Positions 10,873-21,024 of a stretch of 64,000 bases of DNA are shown here, piece after piece (positions within the stretch are counted from its first letter, which is position 1; each line of letters begins with the position of its first letter). The translations under genes and the position numbers were made by a program. Location of the stretch: contig NZ_NWUO01000004.1 in the NCBI RefSeq assembly GCF_002895925.1, forward strand, positions 124,001-188,000. The letters are read 5' to 3'. This stretch comes from Mixta theicola. GTDB taxonomy: Bacteria; Pseudomonadota; Gammaproteobacteria; Enterobacterales; Enterobacteriaceae. The notes beneath the pieces are model-generated. The model was given only the letters and a program-made list of their open reading frames with translations, had not been told where the DNA came from and did not search any database.

Positions 10873-11418
10873 ATGAGCGGAAATGAAAACAACCTTATCT
10901 GGATCGACCTGGAAATGACCGGGCTGGATCCGGAACGCGATCGTATTATTGAAATTGCGACGCTGGTAACCGATGCCAACTTAAATATCCTGGCGGAAGG
11001 GCCGGTGCTGGCGGTGCATCAGAGCGCTGAACAGCTGGCGCTGATGGATGACTGGAACGTGCGCACCCATACGCAGAGCGGGCTGGTGGAGCGCGTCAAG
11101 GCGAGTCAGTACGGCGATCGCGAGGCGGAACTGGCCACGCTGGCGTTTCTGCGCCAGTGGGTGCCCGCTAACGCTTCGCCGATTTGCGGCAACAGCATTG
11201 GGCAGGATCGCCGCTTCCTGTTCAAATATATGCCGGAGTTGGAAGCGTATTTCCACTATCGTTATCTGGATGTCAGCACGCTGAAAGAGCTGGCGCGGCG
11301 CTGGAAGCCTGAGATTCTGGCCGGCGTTAAAAAAGCGGAAACGCATCAGGCGCTGGATGACATCCGTGAGTCGGTCGCGGAACTGGCTTACTATCGCAGC
11401 CATTTTTTACAGCTGTAG
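10873..11418 (+). CDS. orn: Oligoribonuclease
   Basis: Orn degrades 2-5 nt RNA fragments, including pGpG, to mononucleotides and is essential in many gamma-proteobacteria. The 181-residue product has the E. coli length. It carries the DEDDh exonuclease residues: D12 and E14 in WIDLEMTG, an Asp in [10 protein letters not shown], and H and D in [14 protein letters not shown]. The frame is open further upstream, but the start at 10873 ([17 protein letters not shown]) matches the family exactly. Confidence 0.97.
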   Translation: MSGNENNLIWIDLEMTGLDPERDRIIEIATLVTDANLNILAEGPVLAVHQSAEQLALMDDWNVRTHTQSGLVERVKASQYGDREAELATLAFLRQWVPANASPICGNSIGQDRRFLFKYMPELEAYFHYRYLDVSTLKELARRWKPEILAGVKKAETHQALDDIRESVAELAYYRSHFLQL

Positions 11419-11484
11419 CAGCACGGGCGGCTAAAAAAACGACATTCTGCCGCTAAAATCAGCAAATGCATCGAAAGCGCAAAT

Positions 11485-11513
11485 TTTTGCCCTCCAGGGC
11501 TTGCAGGGCAAAA
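11485..11513. promoter_or_regulatory. Inverted repeat overlapping the tRNA-Gly promoter
   Basis: TTTTGCCCT (11485-11493) and AGGGCAAAA (11505-11513) form a 9-bp inverted repeat. Nested in it is a second palindrome, GCCCTCCAGGGC (11489-11500). The right arm covers part of the -35 hexamer of the tRNA promoter, and a T-rich stretch (GTTTTCT) follows it. It may act as the orn transcription terminator, as an operator, or both; the sequence alone does not decide. Confidence 0.5.
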
Positions 11514-11528
11514 GTTTTCTCGTATAAT
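11501..11528 (+). promoter_or_regulatory. Stable-RNA-type promoter of the tRNA-Gly cluster
   Basis: TTGCAG (11501-11506) and a perfect TATAAT (11523-11528) are separated by 16 bases. A GC-rich discriminator (GCGCTCCCC) follows, as is typical of growth-rate and stringently controlled tRNA/rRNA promoters. The first tRNA starts about 40 bases downstream. Confidence 0.75.
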
Positions 11529-11568
11529 GCGCTCCCCGTACCGATGAAGTTTTTAATCGGCTACGATT

Positions 11569-11644
<76 letters not shown>

Positions 11645-11794
11645 AAATTTGAAAAGCGTTGAAAAACAGAACGTCCTAATCAAGGATTTCAAGTTGCAAC
11701 CAGGCGGCAACCGAACGAATCCTCAGAAGCTTACTAAAGTAAGTGACTAAGGTGAGTGAAGGCAGCCAGCGGCAGCTTGCAAGACGAAGATTAT

Positions 11795-11870
<76 letters not shown>

Positions 11871-12021
11871 AATTTTGAAAACTGTTGAAAAACAGAGAAG
11901 TCCTGACCAGGGATTTCGAGTTGCAACCAGGCGGCAACCGAACGAATCTTCAGACGTTTACTAAAGTAAGTGACTAAGATAAGTGAAAGCAGCCAGCGGC
12001 AGCTTGCCAGACAAAGATTAT

Positions 12022-12097
<76 letters not shown>

Positions 12098-12238
12098 AAT
12101 TTTGAAAAACAGAGAAGTCCTGACCAGGGATTTCGAGTTGCAACCAGGCGGCAACAGAACGAATCTTCAGCAGCTTACTAAAGTAAGTGACTAAGGTGAG
12201 TGAAAGCAGCCAGCGGCAGCTTGCCAGACAAAGATTAT

Positions 12239-12314
<76 letters not shown>

Positions 12315-12502
12315 GTTTCATCACGCGTTGCCCTTATTTCCCCCTCCGCTGTTCAATCGCTTATCATCCCTGTTTGATTGTCGTTATGTTTCTGTCAGGC
12401 ATTGTCCTGAGCGCTTTATTCATCCGCTTTGACTAATCCAACCTTATGGATCTTCTGTCCGCTGTCCGTTCAACGCGGAATGGCATTATCCTGACGGCGA
12501 TG
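12315..12502. other. tRNA cluster to regulator gap, left edge of accessory block
   Basis: I see no gene here. The sequence loses the tRNA spacer pattern immediately after 12314, making this the likely left junction of the accessory block. No copy of the tRNA 3' end was seen near the right end of the block, so tRNA-type integration is not demonstrated. Confidence 0.4.
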
Positions 12503-12547
12503 CATAATAAAATACCGTTTGCGCAATGTTGCCATCGGCAAACGGTA
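12503..12547 (-). terminator. Rho-independent terminator of the winged-helix gene
   Basis: On the minus strand, a 10-bp stem (TACCGTTTGC/GCAAACGGTA; plus-strand positions 12513-12522 and 12538-12547) with a 15-base loop is followed by TTTTATTAT. It lies about 36 bases after the stop of the minus-strand regulator gene. Confidence 0.75.
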
Positions 12548-12583
12548 CGGTAGCTTTCAGCGCGTTAAAAAAATAGCGTTGCC

Positions 12584-13021
12584 CTACCGGGAAAAAATCT
12601 TGCGGGTAAACTCTTTCCAAAACGGCTGCGTAGCTTTCTTAGTTTGCGCCGATAATTCAGGCGGCTCTTTTTCATTCACTTCCACAATAATCACGCTTTT
12701 ATTTATTATCCAGCCGCTACGGGGTTGGGTGGAGATAATATTTTCAAGGCCGACCAGTTGAAAATTTTTACGTATCTCCGAGATGGTCTGGTAAAGCGTA
12801 TTCGGCGTCGCATCTTTACCATGATATTCCCAGCCAGCCTGATACAGTTGCTGATGCGAAACGGTCTGTCCCGCATTTTCTATTAGCGTTAATAAACAGC
12901 GTGAAGCCGTATTATAAAGGATAAACTTTTTTTCTTTATTGAGTGTGGCGATGGTCCTTTGCTCAGGTAGAAAGATAGCTGTTCCGTTTATAATAAATGT
13001 CTTACTTGAATTTATTCCCAT
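12584..13021 (-). CDS. OmpR/CadC-type winged-helix DNA-binding protein, soluble
   Basis: The 145-residue product resembles the DNA-binding domain of CadC/ToxR/OmpR-type regulators: a short N-terminal beta part (FIINGTAIFLPEQRTI) and a helical segment ending in NAGQTVSHQQLYQAGW. The recognition part NTLYQTISEIRKNFQ and the wing IISTQPRSGWIIN follow. ToxR/CadC proteins normally continue into a membrane helix and periplasmic domain; this one ends ~40 residues after the wing with no hydrophobic segment. There is no receiver domain. It is the first gene of the accessory block, divergent from the chitinase and secretion genes, so it may regulate them; that is inference from position. Confidence 0.75.
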   Translation of the reverse strand: MGINSSKTFIINGTAIFLPEQRTIATLNKEKKFILYNTASRCLLTLIENAGQTVSHQQLYQAGWEYHGKDATPNTLYQTISEIRKNFQLVGLENIISTQPRSGWIINKSVIIVEVNEKEPPELSAQTKKATQPFWKEFTRKIFSR

Positions 13022-13879
13022 GATTTAAGTATTCCTTCCAAATAATTTATAATAATGTTCTTGTTTGTGCTGTGTTTATAATAATCCGACAGGCTGGATT
13101 TATGTTGTTAACCATTAAGTTATGCTTAATATTATTGGCAAAGATTTATCAGCGCCCTATACTTAAGTATTGTTCTGATAAGCAAAGTCAGCATACGCTA
13201 TTTATATTGGCATCTTTTTTTAAAGTAACTATAGGGATTTGTCTTTTTTTAAAACTCTTTTATTACTCTGTATTAATTTTCCAGGGCTATTTTCTATGGC
13301 AGGATAAGGGCAGGCAGCTTCATTGCTCTGACTTAACCTTCTGGCGCAGTTTGTCGAGCGGCTTTTATGTCTGTCGTTTCGGTTGCGCGTATCGCAGGTT
13401 ATCGCCAGTAGCGAACCAACAGAAAGGGGCGGGCGGTGCGATAGCGTGGAAATATCGTTGTTAAATGAGCCTGTTACTCTTAACTAAGCTTTCATTATCC
13501 ATAAAGCTACGCGGCAAGATATTTGCACCGGTATAACCTTATCTTGTTACAGTATTACCGTCCCTCTACAGGCTTAAGATGTCGGAACTGGCGCCTGTGC
13601 AAATAAAGCATCTTATTTTATCTTTATTTAAGTTTGTTTGAGTGGAGAGGCGTAGACGGATACGTTATTTTAGTGAGTGACAATCCCCGTCAGGGTCATA
13701 CCTGGGCAGGCTACGACCAGACCAGGATAATCGATCATAAATAGCGCTTTACAGAACTAATAACTGGGGATGTTATTTCTTTATGTATGCTTATGATGTT
13801 TTATTTTTTCCTTAATATGAAGTAGACGCGCGTAGGTCGCATTAAACATTACAGGGATTAATAAATTCAAGGGAAGGAA
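13022..13879. other. AT-rich intergenic region upstream of the chitinase gene
   Basis: These ~860 bases are visibly AT-richer than the flanking core genome. A frame from 13072 to 13464 could encode 130 residues with two hydrophobic stretches, but it has no convincing ribosome site. Its second half is Cys/Arg-rich and unlike a membrane protein, so I do not call it a gene. The region must hold the promoters for the minus-strand regulator and for the chitinase; no single promoter stands out. A clear ribosome site (AAGGGAAGGAA) directly precedes the chitinase ATG. Confidence 0.5.
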
Positions 13880-15678
13880 ATGAATAAAAAATTAATGGCG
13901 CTGCTGGTTGGTGGGCTTTTTGCCGCGCAGGTGGGTTTGACACATGCAGCAGAAAATCGTGTCGTAAGTTATTTAACCATGTGGACAAGCTATAGCGAAA
14001 CGGAACTGACAGAGAAGATACCAGCGTCCAAAGCCGATACTTTCCTGCTCTCCTTCGGTGAGTGGGCAGCTGATGGTAAGCTCAGTTTCTCTGAGAATGC
14101 CTTAACGATACCGGCATGGGATGCTTACTATCTACCGACGCCTTATGTCAGCTGGACGACGTTTAAATACGATCATCCCGATAGAAAAATAATGGTCGCA
14201 TTCGGCGGGCAAACTTATGAAGGCATCTGGAGCCATCTTGATAGCCCAGAACAGCGCGAAAAGATTGCTCAGAGCCTGGCTTCCCTACTGAAAAAACCTT
14301 TCCCTGTCTATAAAAAGAATATGACACTGGATGAGGTCGTTGGGGAATGTCGTCAGGTGGAGTGGGATCAAACCTGTAATTTAGGTTATTACCAGTACGC
14401 GGGCGATATCTACCTGGACGGTATTGACTTTGACTTTGAAAAAGCCGAGCGTTTAACCGCAGAAGAAAACCAGAACCTGCTGGCGCTGACTACCCGTCTG
14501 CGTGAATTAGTCGGCGATAAGAAACTGCTTAGCCTGACGACTTACCATGTTGGTGCCGATCCAGAAAACTGTGCCGATCCGTCAGTAATGGAATACTGTT
14601 CTTTCATCGAGCCAGAGCGTTCTATACACCACGGTGAAGTCACTCAGCTGCTGAAAGAGAGTAAAGGCCTGTTCGATTTTTTCAACGTAATGACCTATGA
14701 CGCGGGTAAAAATTTCCGCTATCAGGTAGCGCTGGAAAACTATGCTAACGCCATCGGTGATAAAAGCAAAATACTGGCAGGAGCCACGATCAACCAACAG
14801 TGGGGGCCAGAAGCCAGGTTTGTTGATACCGAGGAAAATAATCTGCGCGCGCAGCCTGGCAGGCAAAAAACGGCTATGGCGGTATCTTTGTCTGGACGTT
14901 AGGCCACTCAACGGAGAATCTGCCGTTAACCGCTCAGGTTGAATATGTCGGGCGTATTGCCGATGCGGCAGCCTCGGCGTTATCCAGTGACGTTAAGCCA
15001 GACGATAAGGCAGAGGAGAATATGGTCGAAGCAATCGACCTGGCTATTCCTGATACGTCTAAAGGCCCGATCCTCTCCTGGGTTGATTACCAGAAGGGAG
15101 GCGAAACCCGTCTGTATACCACCGTTAATGACATGAAAAGTCATTATGTCATCAAGCTGAATGGTCAATATGTTTACTCCGTTGATAACGGTAAAGCTTA
15201 CTACTCTTACAAGATTGAAAATGGTAATAGCGTAAATACCATCATTCATCAGTTTACCCCCGCTGAGTTTAAAGCTGGCGATCTCTTAACCCTGCACAAG
15301 GGAAGCCACGGTAACGCTCTGCAAACACTCATCATTAGCGATAAGGTGCGCTATAACGAAGATGATGCTGTTGTGATGGTAAGCACCTTCGCCGATAGCG
15401 GAAAGGTTGCTGTTACATTGAAGGAAGAATTTTATCGCAAAGCTAACCGTTATATAGTTCGCCTCAACGGGGAAAATATAATAGAGAGCTTTAAAGGCAA
15501 AGCTTATCATTCTGCCGTTGATAAGGCGTCTAATCCTGGTGAGATCGCTATTTCTGCCAAAGTAAAATTTAAGCCTGGCGATAAAATAGAAGTTTTGCGC
15601 GCTAGCGGAAAACCGGGCGTACCGAATTATTCATCCAGCGTTATTCATACTTCCTACGTTCCAGATGGGGTTAAGTAA
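13880..15678 (+). pseudogene. GH18 chitinase, interrupted by a frameshift near 14845-14851
   Basis: A secreted chitinase of glycoside hydrolase family 18. The signal peptide is residues 1-23, with likely cleavage after THA. The catalytic motif is DGIDFDFE (residues 180-187) with general acid Glu187, and the substrate-site motif is FFNVMTYDAG. The first frame ends at 14902 after an off-frame tail. The barrel's last strand continues in the -1 frame (AAWQAKNGYGGIFVWTLG) without a stop to 15678. The switch falls in a GCGCGCG tract, and one missing base would explain it. The second part adds two similar beta-type domains. The N-terminal ~85% of the barrel would still be made. It may be a true pseudogene, a phase-variable tract or a sequencing error. 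Its position directly before gspC suggests it was a type II secretion substrate, which is inference. Confidence 0.85.
15130..15678 (+). repeat. Duplicated C-terminal domain of the chitinase
   Basis: Two copies of a ~65-residue domain lie one after the other. The first (about 15136-15330) begins HYVIKLNGQYVYSVDNGKAY and has FKAGDLLTLHKG. The second (about 15445-15650) begins NRYIVRLNGENIIESFKGKAY and has FKPGDKIEVLRAS. The shared pattern is YxVxLNG, GKAY and FKxGD. They may bind carbohydrate or serve as linker domains; I do not recognise a named family. Confidence 0.65.
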
Positions 15679-15695
15679 GGTTAATTTATGATACC

Positions 15696-15730
15696 AGCCC
15701 TGTTGGTGAATGCTGGCAGGGCTTTGTTTC
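15696..15730 (+). terminator. Possible terminator between chitinase and gspC
   Basis: AGCCCTG (15696-15702) pairs with CAGGGCT (15717-15723) around a 14-base loop and is followed by TTGTTTC. The T-run is imperfect, so it may only attenuate read-through into the secretion operon. Confidence 0.45.
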
Positions 15731-15762
15731 CTGCGTAAACGATGAAAAGATGGGTTGAATGA

Positions 15763-16320
15763 GTGGGTAAAAGATTAATTCAGAAATTATATTATCTGCG
15801 CGGCTCAGCGCCTGATGGGCTGTTTCCCTGTTTAACGAGCGCATTATGTGTTAGCGCTATAATATTAATGATGCTTAACAGCTATAACGATTACCGCTAT
15901 CAGCTGCGTAAAACTATCAATGATGAAGCGCTGGCCGAGCAAAAGCTAAGCGTACCGACGCGGGTAGATAACGATCTGCTTCTCTTACAGAAAAGCGTTT
16001 CCGGTATGTTTAAACCTCAGCATCGTCCATCGACATTAACTGAAGAGCAAAAAAAGAGTCAGCGCTATGCATTGTCGGCTAATAATTTAACCGACGACTT
16101 CTATCTGTCTTGCCCGCCAGCAAAGGTTGCCGCGCGCGTGATTGGCCTGGTGAGCGGGGATAATAAAAGTAAAGACATAGCCGTTATCAACTACCAGGGG
16201 AAAGAAGAGAGCTATAGCGTTTCTGACTCATTAGATGGAATAATTAACATAGTACGAATTTTCCCTGATCGGGTAATAGTTAATGTCCGCGGCTATTGTG
16301 CCGCTTTATTGATGGATTAA
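15763..16320 (+). CDS. gspC: Type II secretion protein GspC, short form
   Basis: GspC links the inner-membrane platform to the secretin. The 185-residue product has a short cytoplasmic N-terminus, one membrane helix (LTSALCVSAIILMML, about residues 25-43), a linker, and a periplasmic homology region (AARVIGLVSGDNKSKDIAVI...INIVRIFPDRVIVNVRGYCA) that in the family contacts the secretin N0 domain. It ends there, lacking the C-terminal PDZ or coiled-coil domain of longer GspC proteins (~270-300 residues). The start is GTG at 15763, directly after an in-frame stop. Assignment rests on this topology and on its place before gspD. Confidence 0.8.
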   Translation: MGKRLIQKLYYLRGSAPDGLFPCLTSALCVSAIILMMLNSYNDYRYQLRKTINDEALAEQKLSVPTRVDNDLLLLQKSVSGMFKPQHRPSTLTEEQKKSQRYALSANNLTDDFYLSCPPAKVAARVIGLVSGDNKSKDIAVINYQGKEESYSVSDSLDGIINIVRIFPDRVIVNVRGYCAALLMD

Positions 16321-16401
16321 TTAGCCTTGCGCAGCGGCCGTGTAACGTGTCAATGTAAAAGTATCATCCCGGATATTATTGCGTCGGGAACATAAGTTAA
16401 A

Positions 16402-18360
16402 ATGCAGGGATTGCAATTGAAAATTTATAAATATCTAAAAATAATCGCTTACTTATGGTTGCCGATGGCGGGATGCCAGACGGTTTACGCAGAATCCTAT
16501 AGCGTTAATTTTCAAAGCGTCGATATTAAAGAGTTTATTAATACCGTCAGTAAGGTGCTGAATAAAACGATTATTATTCAGCCAAATGTTAAAGGCACCG
16601 TGACGGTACGCAGTTACGAATCCCTTGATCCTGAACAATATTACCAGTTTTTTCTTAATGTACTGGATGTGCATGGCTACAGCGTTATTGATGAGGGTAA
16701 CGACGTTATTAAGGTTGTGCCTGCGCAGCTGGCAAAAGGAAGCGCTTTTTTTGTAGATGAAAATAGCAGTACGGGTGATGCCTTAGTCACCCGCGTGGTT
16801 CAGGTGAAACATATGGCGGTGCGCGATATAGTACCGGCATTAAACAAAATCAATTTAAACAATGAAATATTAATCAGCAGTTTTGAGCAATCCAATACGC
16901 TGTTATTAACCGGAAAAATGACGGTAACCCGTCGGCTGATCGAAATTTTAGAGCAGGTCGATCGCGAAGAAGATAATGGTATCTCGCTGTTTTCCCTGAA
17001 CCATGCCTCCGCCACTGACGTCGGCCAGCTGGCGCAAAAAATGATTAGCGATGGCCCCGGCGCTGAAGGATCGGTGGCGCATAAGCCCCGTATCATTATT
17101 GATGAACGCACTAACAGCCTGTTAGTCGCAGGGAGTAAAACCTCTCGCGATTACATTTCTAATATCATTCATCAGCTGGACCGATACCATGACCAGCAGG
17201 GCAATACTCAGGTTATTTATCTCAAGTACGCGCAGGCTAAGCCGCTGGCTGAAATTCTTTCCGGCGTCAGTGCCAGCCTTGAGGGTGGCGTTAACACCGT
17301 GAAATCCGCCGAGCCGGCCCTAATGAAAAACACCACCATTAAGGCTGATGAGCAAACCAACTCGTTGATTATTACCACCAGTCCGGCGCTGATGGCGGAA
17401 CTTAAAAAGGTGATCGAGCGTCTTGATATTCGCCGGGCGCAGGTGTTGGTTGAGGCGATTATCGTTGAGCTACAGGATGCGGAAGGCCTGAATCTTGGCG
17501 TGCAATGGTTTAATAAACATGGGGGCGGCACTAACTTTCCAGATAATAACGGCTCGGCAATCAACCTGGCGAAAAACAATTCGTTGGCGGAAGTGATTAA
17601 GGGAATGAGCGGGCTGGCGCTTGGATTTCACAATAATAACTGGGCGGGATTGCTGAATGCGCTTAAGACTAACAGTAACAACGACATATTAGCGACGCCG
17701 AGCATTGTCACGCTGGATAATATGGAAGCTGAATTTAACGTTGGGCAGGAAGTGCCGGTACTAACCGGATCGCAAACCACCAATAGCGACAATATTTTCA
17801 ATACGGTTGAACGAAAAAATGTCGGTATCAAGCTTAAGGTCAAGCCGCAAATTAACCAGGGCGATTCGGTGGTGCTGAAAATAGAGCAGGAAGTCTCCAG
17901 CGTCGCAGATGCCTCTAACAGTGCGACGGAAGGGCTGGGCGCCACCTTTAATACGCGAACGATTAACAATACGGTATTAGTCGGCAGCGGTGAAACGGTA
18001 GTGGTTGGCGGACTTCTGGATACTACCCAATCCGATGTGCAGTCGAAAGTGCCGCTGCTCGGCGATATTCCGCTTGTTGGCGAATTATTCCGCAGCACGA
18101 CGACGAAAAAAGTGAAGCGCAATCTGCTGCTGTTTATTCGGCCTACGATTATTCGTAGCGGTGAAAATTACGGGCAGCAAACGTTGCATAAGTTCGCGCA
18201 GTTTGAGGCGCTTCAGCCTGAACGCAAACAGCCACTGGCATTGCCGACGGAGCTAACTGAATTAGCGCCTGCGAACGATAAATCCCTCACGTTTAAGCAG
18301 GTAGCAGGGCAAATTGCGCAGTTCAACCAGTATGGAAAGCATACTGATGAACAGAAATGA
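16402..18360 (+). CDS. gspD: Type II secretion secretin GspD
   Basis: GspD forms the outer-membrane channel. The 652-residue product has a signal peptide (about residues 1-30, ending TVYA), an N0 domain ([20 protein letters not shown]), three KH-like N1-N3 domains with [10 protein letters not shown] and [13 protein letters not shown], and the secretin core. The core includes [49 protein letters not shown] and [12 protein letters not shown] ~60-residue tail after the core is where the pilotin would bind, fitting the gspS gene downstream. It overlaps gspE by 14 bases. Confidence 0.97.
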   Translation: MQGLQLKIYKYLKIIAYLWLPMAGCQTVYAESYSVNFQSVDIKEFINTVSKVLNKTIIIQPNVKGTVTVRSYESLDPEQYYQFFLNVLDVHGYSVIDEGNDVIKVVPAQLAKGSAFFVDENSSTGDALVTRVVQVKHMAVRDIVPALNKINLNNEILISSFEQSNTLLLTGKMTVTRRLIEILEQVDREEDNGISLFSLNHASATDVGQLAQKMISDGPGAEGSVAHKPRIIIDERTNSLLVAGSKTSRDYISNIIHQLDRYHDQQGNTQVIYLKYAQAKPLAEILSGVSASLEGGVNTVKSAEPALMKNTTIKADEQTNSLIITTSPALMAELKKVIERLDIRRAQVLVEAIIVELQDAEGLNLGVQWFNKHGGGTNFPDNNGSAINLAKNNSLAEVIKGMSGLALGFHNNNWAGLLNALKTNSNNDILATPSIVTLDNMEAEFNVGQEVPVLTGSQTTNSDNIFNTVERKNVGIKLKVKPQINQGDSVVLKIEQEVSSVADASNSATEGLGATFNTRTINNTVLVGSGETVVVGGLLDTTQSDVQSKVPLLGDIPLVGELFRSTTTKKVKRNLLLFIRPTIIRSGENYGQQTLHKFAQFEALQPERKQPLALPTELTELAPANDKSLTFKQVAGQIAQFNQYGKHTDEQK

Positions 18361-19816
18361 AACCCTGGTGCCCTTTGGCTGGGCCAGACAACACGGCGCG
18401 CTGGTGAGCTGGCAGGATAGCGAGGCGGTAATTATTTATCGCGAAGGTAGCGCTATTAGCACGCTAATCGAAGTCCAGCGCTGTTTCCCTGCTGCGCAGC
18501 GCCTGTTGCCGGTATCAGCCGAGATATTTGAAACGCGCCTGGCCGAATGCTATCAACAGACCGGGCAGGCGAGTCAGGTAATGGCCAGCATGGGCAACGA
18601 GCTGGATTTTTATACGCTGGCGGAGGAACTGCCGGTAAACGGCGACCTGCTGGAAAGCGAGGACGACGCGCCGATTATCCGTTTGATCAATGCCATGCTG
18701 AGTGAGGCGGTGAAAGAGGGCGCGTCGGATGTGCATATCGAGCCGTTTGAAAAACGCCTGCTTATTCGCTTTCGTATCGATGGCGTCTTGCACAATGTGC
18801 TGGAGCCTCAGCGTCAGCTTGCGGCTTTGCTGGTGTCGCGTATTAAGGTGATGGCAAAGCTGGATATTGCCGAGAAGCGTATTCCTCAGGATGGACGTAT
18901 TCCGTTACGCATCGGCGGCCGCGCGATAGATGTGCGTATTTCCACCTTGCCCACCCAATACGGCGAGCGGGTCGTGATGCGTTTACTGGATAAGCAGAGC
19001 GTTAAGCTTGATTTACGCTATTGCGGTATGTCATCCGCCTGTCTGGCAGGCGTCAATAGTCTGGTCACCCTGCCGCACGGTCTGGTGCTGGTAACCGGGC
19101 CGACAGGATCGGGGAAAAGCACCACGCTCTATGCCGCGTTAAACGCTATCGACCGCACCGATCGCAATATCATGACCGTTGAAGATCCGGTGGAATACGA
19201 ACTGGATGGCATCGCGCAAACCCAGGTAAACAGCAAAGTGGATATGTCATTTGCTCGTGGCCTGCGGGCGCTGTTACGTCAGGATCCGGATGTCGTCCTG
19301 GTCGGCGAAATCCGTGATAGCGAAACGGCACAGGTAGCGATTCAGGCTTCCATGACCGGGCATTTGGTGCTCTCCACGCTGCATACCAACACCGCCGTCG
19401 GCGCGCTTACGCGCCTGCAGGATATGGGCATTGAGCCTTTTTTATTAGCCAGTTCGCTGCTGGGCGTTTTGGCGCAGCGTCTGGTACGCACGCTGTGCCC
19501 GGAATGCCGCCAGTCGGCTCCCGCGACGCAACAGGAACGCGCGCTTTTGCAGCAGCAGGATCCTCAGCTCATGCTGTATCGGGCGGTGGGATGTCCACAC
19601 TGCAAACAGACCGGCTATCGGGGGCGTACCGGCATTCATGAGCTGATTATTATCGACGCCACCCTGCGCGATTTATTGATACAGGGGAAAAGCGAGCAGG
19701 AGATGGAAACGTACCTGCATCGCACCGGCAGCAGCCTGCGTCAGGATGGCTTCGAAAAGGTCCTATCCGGCATTACCACGCTGGAAGAGATCTCCCGCGT
19801 AACCAGGGAGAGGTAA
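18347..19816 (+). CDS. gspE: Type II secretion ATPase GspE
   Basis: GspE is the cytoplasmic hexameric ATPase powering pseudopilus assembly. The 489-residue product has Walker [11 protein letters not shown] (about residue 251), an Asp box ([13 protein letters not shown]), Walker B with [14 protein letters not shown], and a His box ([11 protein letters not shown]). Near the C-terminus a tetracysteine zinc motif (CPEC...CPHC) is present. Of two in-frame ATGs, 18347 ([12 protein letters not shown]) is chosen because the upstream one at 18314 lies deeper in gspD and would add residues not typical of the family. Confidence 0.97.
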   Translation: MNRNETLVPFGWARQHGALVSWQDSEAVIIYREGSAISTLIEVQRCFPAAQRLLPVSAEIFETRLAECYQQTGQASQVMASMGNELDFYTLAEELPVNGDLLESEDDAPIIRLINAMLSEAVKEGASDVHIEPFEKRLLIRFRIDGVLHNVLEPQRQLAALLVSRIKVMAKLDIAEKRIPQDGRIPLRIGGRAIDVRISTLPTQYGERVVMRLLDKQSVKLDLRYCGMSSACLAGVNSLVTLPHGLVLVTGPTGSGKSTTLYAALNAIDRTDRNIMTVEDPVEYELDGIAQTQVNSKVDMSFARGLRALLRQDPDVVLVGEIRDSETAQVAIQASMTGHLVLSTLHTNTAVGALTRLQDMGIEPFLLASSLLGVLAQRLVRTLCPECRQSAPATQQERALLQQQDPQLMLYRAVGCPHCKQTGYRGRTGIHELIIIDATLRDLLIQGKSEQEMETYLHRTGSSLRQDGFEKVLSGITTLEEISRVTRER

Positions 19817-19817
19817 C

Positions 19818-21014
19818 GTGGCGACATATCAGTATCAGGTATTAACGGCGGCAGGTAAGCAGCAGCAGGGCAGACTTGTTGCGGAAAATGTCCGTGATGC
19901 CCGCCAGCAGCTGCGTGAGAAAGGTCTGGTAGTGCTCATGCTGAAGGAGCAGGAAGCCGGACGTTTTCAACGGAGCAAACGGCTCTCAAGCCGCGATCTT
20001 GCCCTTGCGACGCGTCAGCTGGCGACGCTGGTAGCGGCAAGCTTACCGCTCGATCAGGCGTTACAGGCTGTCGCGCAGCAGAGTGAAAAAAAAGAGGTCA
20101 GGCACCTTTTTCAGCAGCTCAAAAACAGTATTACCGAAGGGCATTCGCTGGCGTCCGCCTTCGGCGCCTTTCCGGCGGTGTTTAATCGCATGTATTGCGC
20201 GATGATCGCCGCCGGCGAGCTATCCGGCCATTTACCGCTGGTATTGCAGCGGCTGGCGGTCTACGAGGAGCAGCGGCAAAAGCTAAAAGGGCAGCTGATG
20301 CAGGCGACTATCTATCCGCTGGTGTTAACGCTGGTTGCCTGCAGCGTGGTAACGATACTGCTTGTCGCCGTGGTGCCGAAAGTCGTTGAGCAGTTTATTA
20401 CCATGAAACAGGCGCTGCCAGCGACCACGCAAATCCTGATTCTGATTAGCGACTTTTTACGCGCCTGGGGCGTGTGGATAGCATTAACCATCGGGCTGCT
20501 CGCGCTTGCTAACCGCTACTGGTTAAAAGAGCCTGGGCGATTGCTGAAACGGCATCAACAGCATTTAAGCTGGCCGATAATTGGCCGTTTAATCCGCGTG
20601 GTTAATACGGCGCGCTATGCGCGTACGCTGTTCATTCTGAACAGCAGCGCCGTTCCGCTGCTGGATGCGATGCGCATTAGCGCTTCAGTAATCAGCAATG
20701 AGTATGCGCGTCAGCTGCTAAGCCAGGCTGAGGAGAGAGTCAGAGAGGGCGAAAGTTTTTATCTGGCATTGCAAAAAACCCAGTTTTTTTCCCCCATGAT
20801 GCTGCAAATGATTGCCGCAGGGGAGCAAAGCGGCAGGCTGGATGAAATGCTGGAGCGCTCGGCTGATTTGCAGGAAGAACAGCTATCGCAACAAATCACT
20901 CTCGCGCTTGGCCTGTTTGAGCCGGCATTAGTGATCGCTATGGCCAGCATCGTACTGTTTATTATCCTGGCGATTTTACAGCCGGTATTACAAATGAATG
21001 AAATGATTGGATAA
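19818..21014 (+). CDS. gspF: Type II secretion inner-membrane platform protein GspF
   Basis: GspF is the polytopic platform protein that couples the ATPase to pseudopilin assembly. The 398-residue product starts at a GTG (MATYQYQVLTAAGKQQQGRL), has a cytoplasmic N-domain, then two T2SSF domains. The first contains ATRQLATLVAASLPLDQAL and the second ARYARTLFILNSSAVPLLDA. Three membrane segments lie at about residues 166-190, 214-233 and 368-390. AGELSGHLPLVL and AGEQSGRLDEML are the paired family motifs. One base separates it from gspE. Confidence 0.96.
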   Translation: MATYQYQVLTAAGKQQQGRLVAENVRDARQQLREKGLVVLMLKEQEAGRFQRSKRLSSRDLALATRQLATLVAASLPLDQALQAVAQQSEKKEVRHLFQQLKNSITEGHSLASAFGAFPAVFNRMYCAMIAAGELSGHLPLVLQRLAVYEEQRQKLKGQLMQATIYPLVLTLVACSVVTILLVAVVPKVVEQFITMKQALPATTQILILISDFLRAWGVWIALTIGLLALANRYWLKEPGRLLKRHQQHLSWPIIGRLIRVVNTARYARTLFILNSSAVPLLDAMRISASVISNEYARQLLSQAEERVREGESFYLALQKTQFFSPMMLQMIAAGEQSGRLDEMLERSADLQEEQLSQQITLALGLFEPALVIAMASIVLFIILAILQPVLQMNEMIG

Positions 21015-21024
21015 GGAAATAATC

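Noticed and set aside
13072-13464. 130-residue frame with hydrophobic N-terminal half, upstream of the chitinase
   Set aside because: No convincing ribosome site, an unlikely Cys/Arg-rich second half, and AT-rich surroundings where long hydrophobic frames arise by chance. Kept only as a remark in the intergenic entry.
14843-14852. Programmed -1 ribosomal frameshift in the chitinase gene
   Set aside because: The site is a GCGCGCG tract, not an X-XXY-YYZ slippery heptamer, and no downstream pseudoknot is evident; a one-base deletion is simpler.
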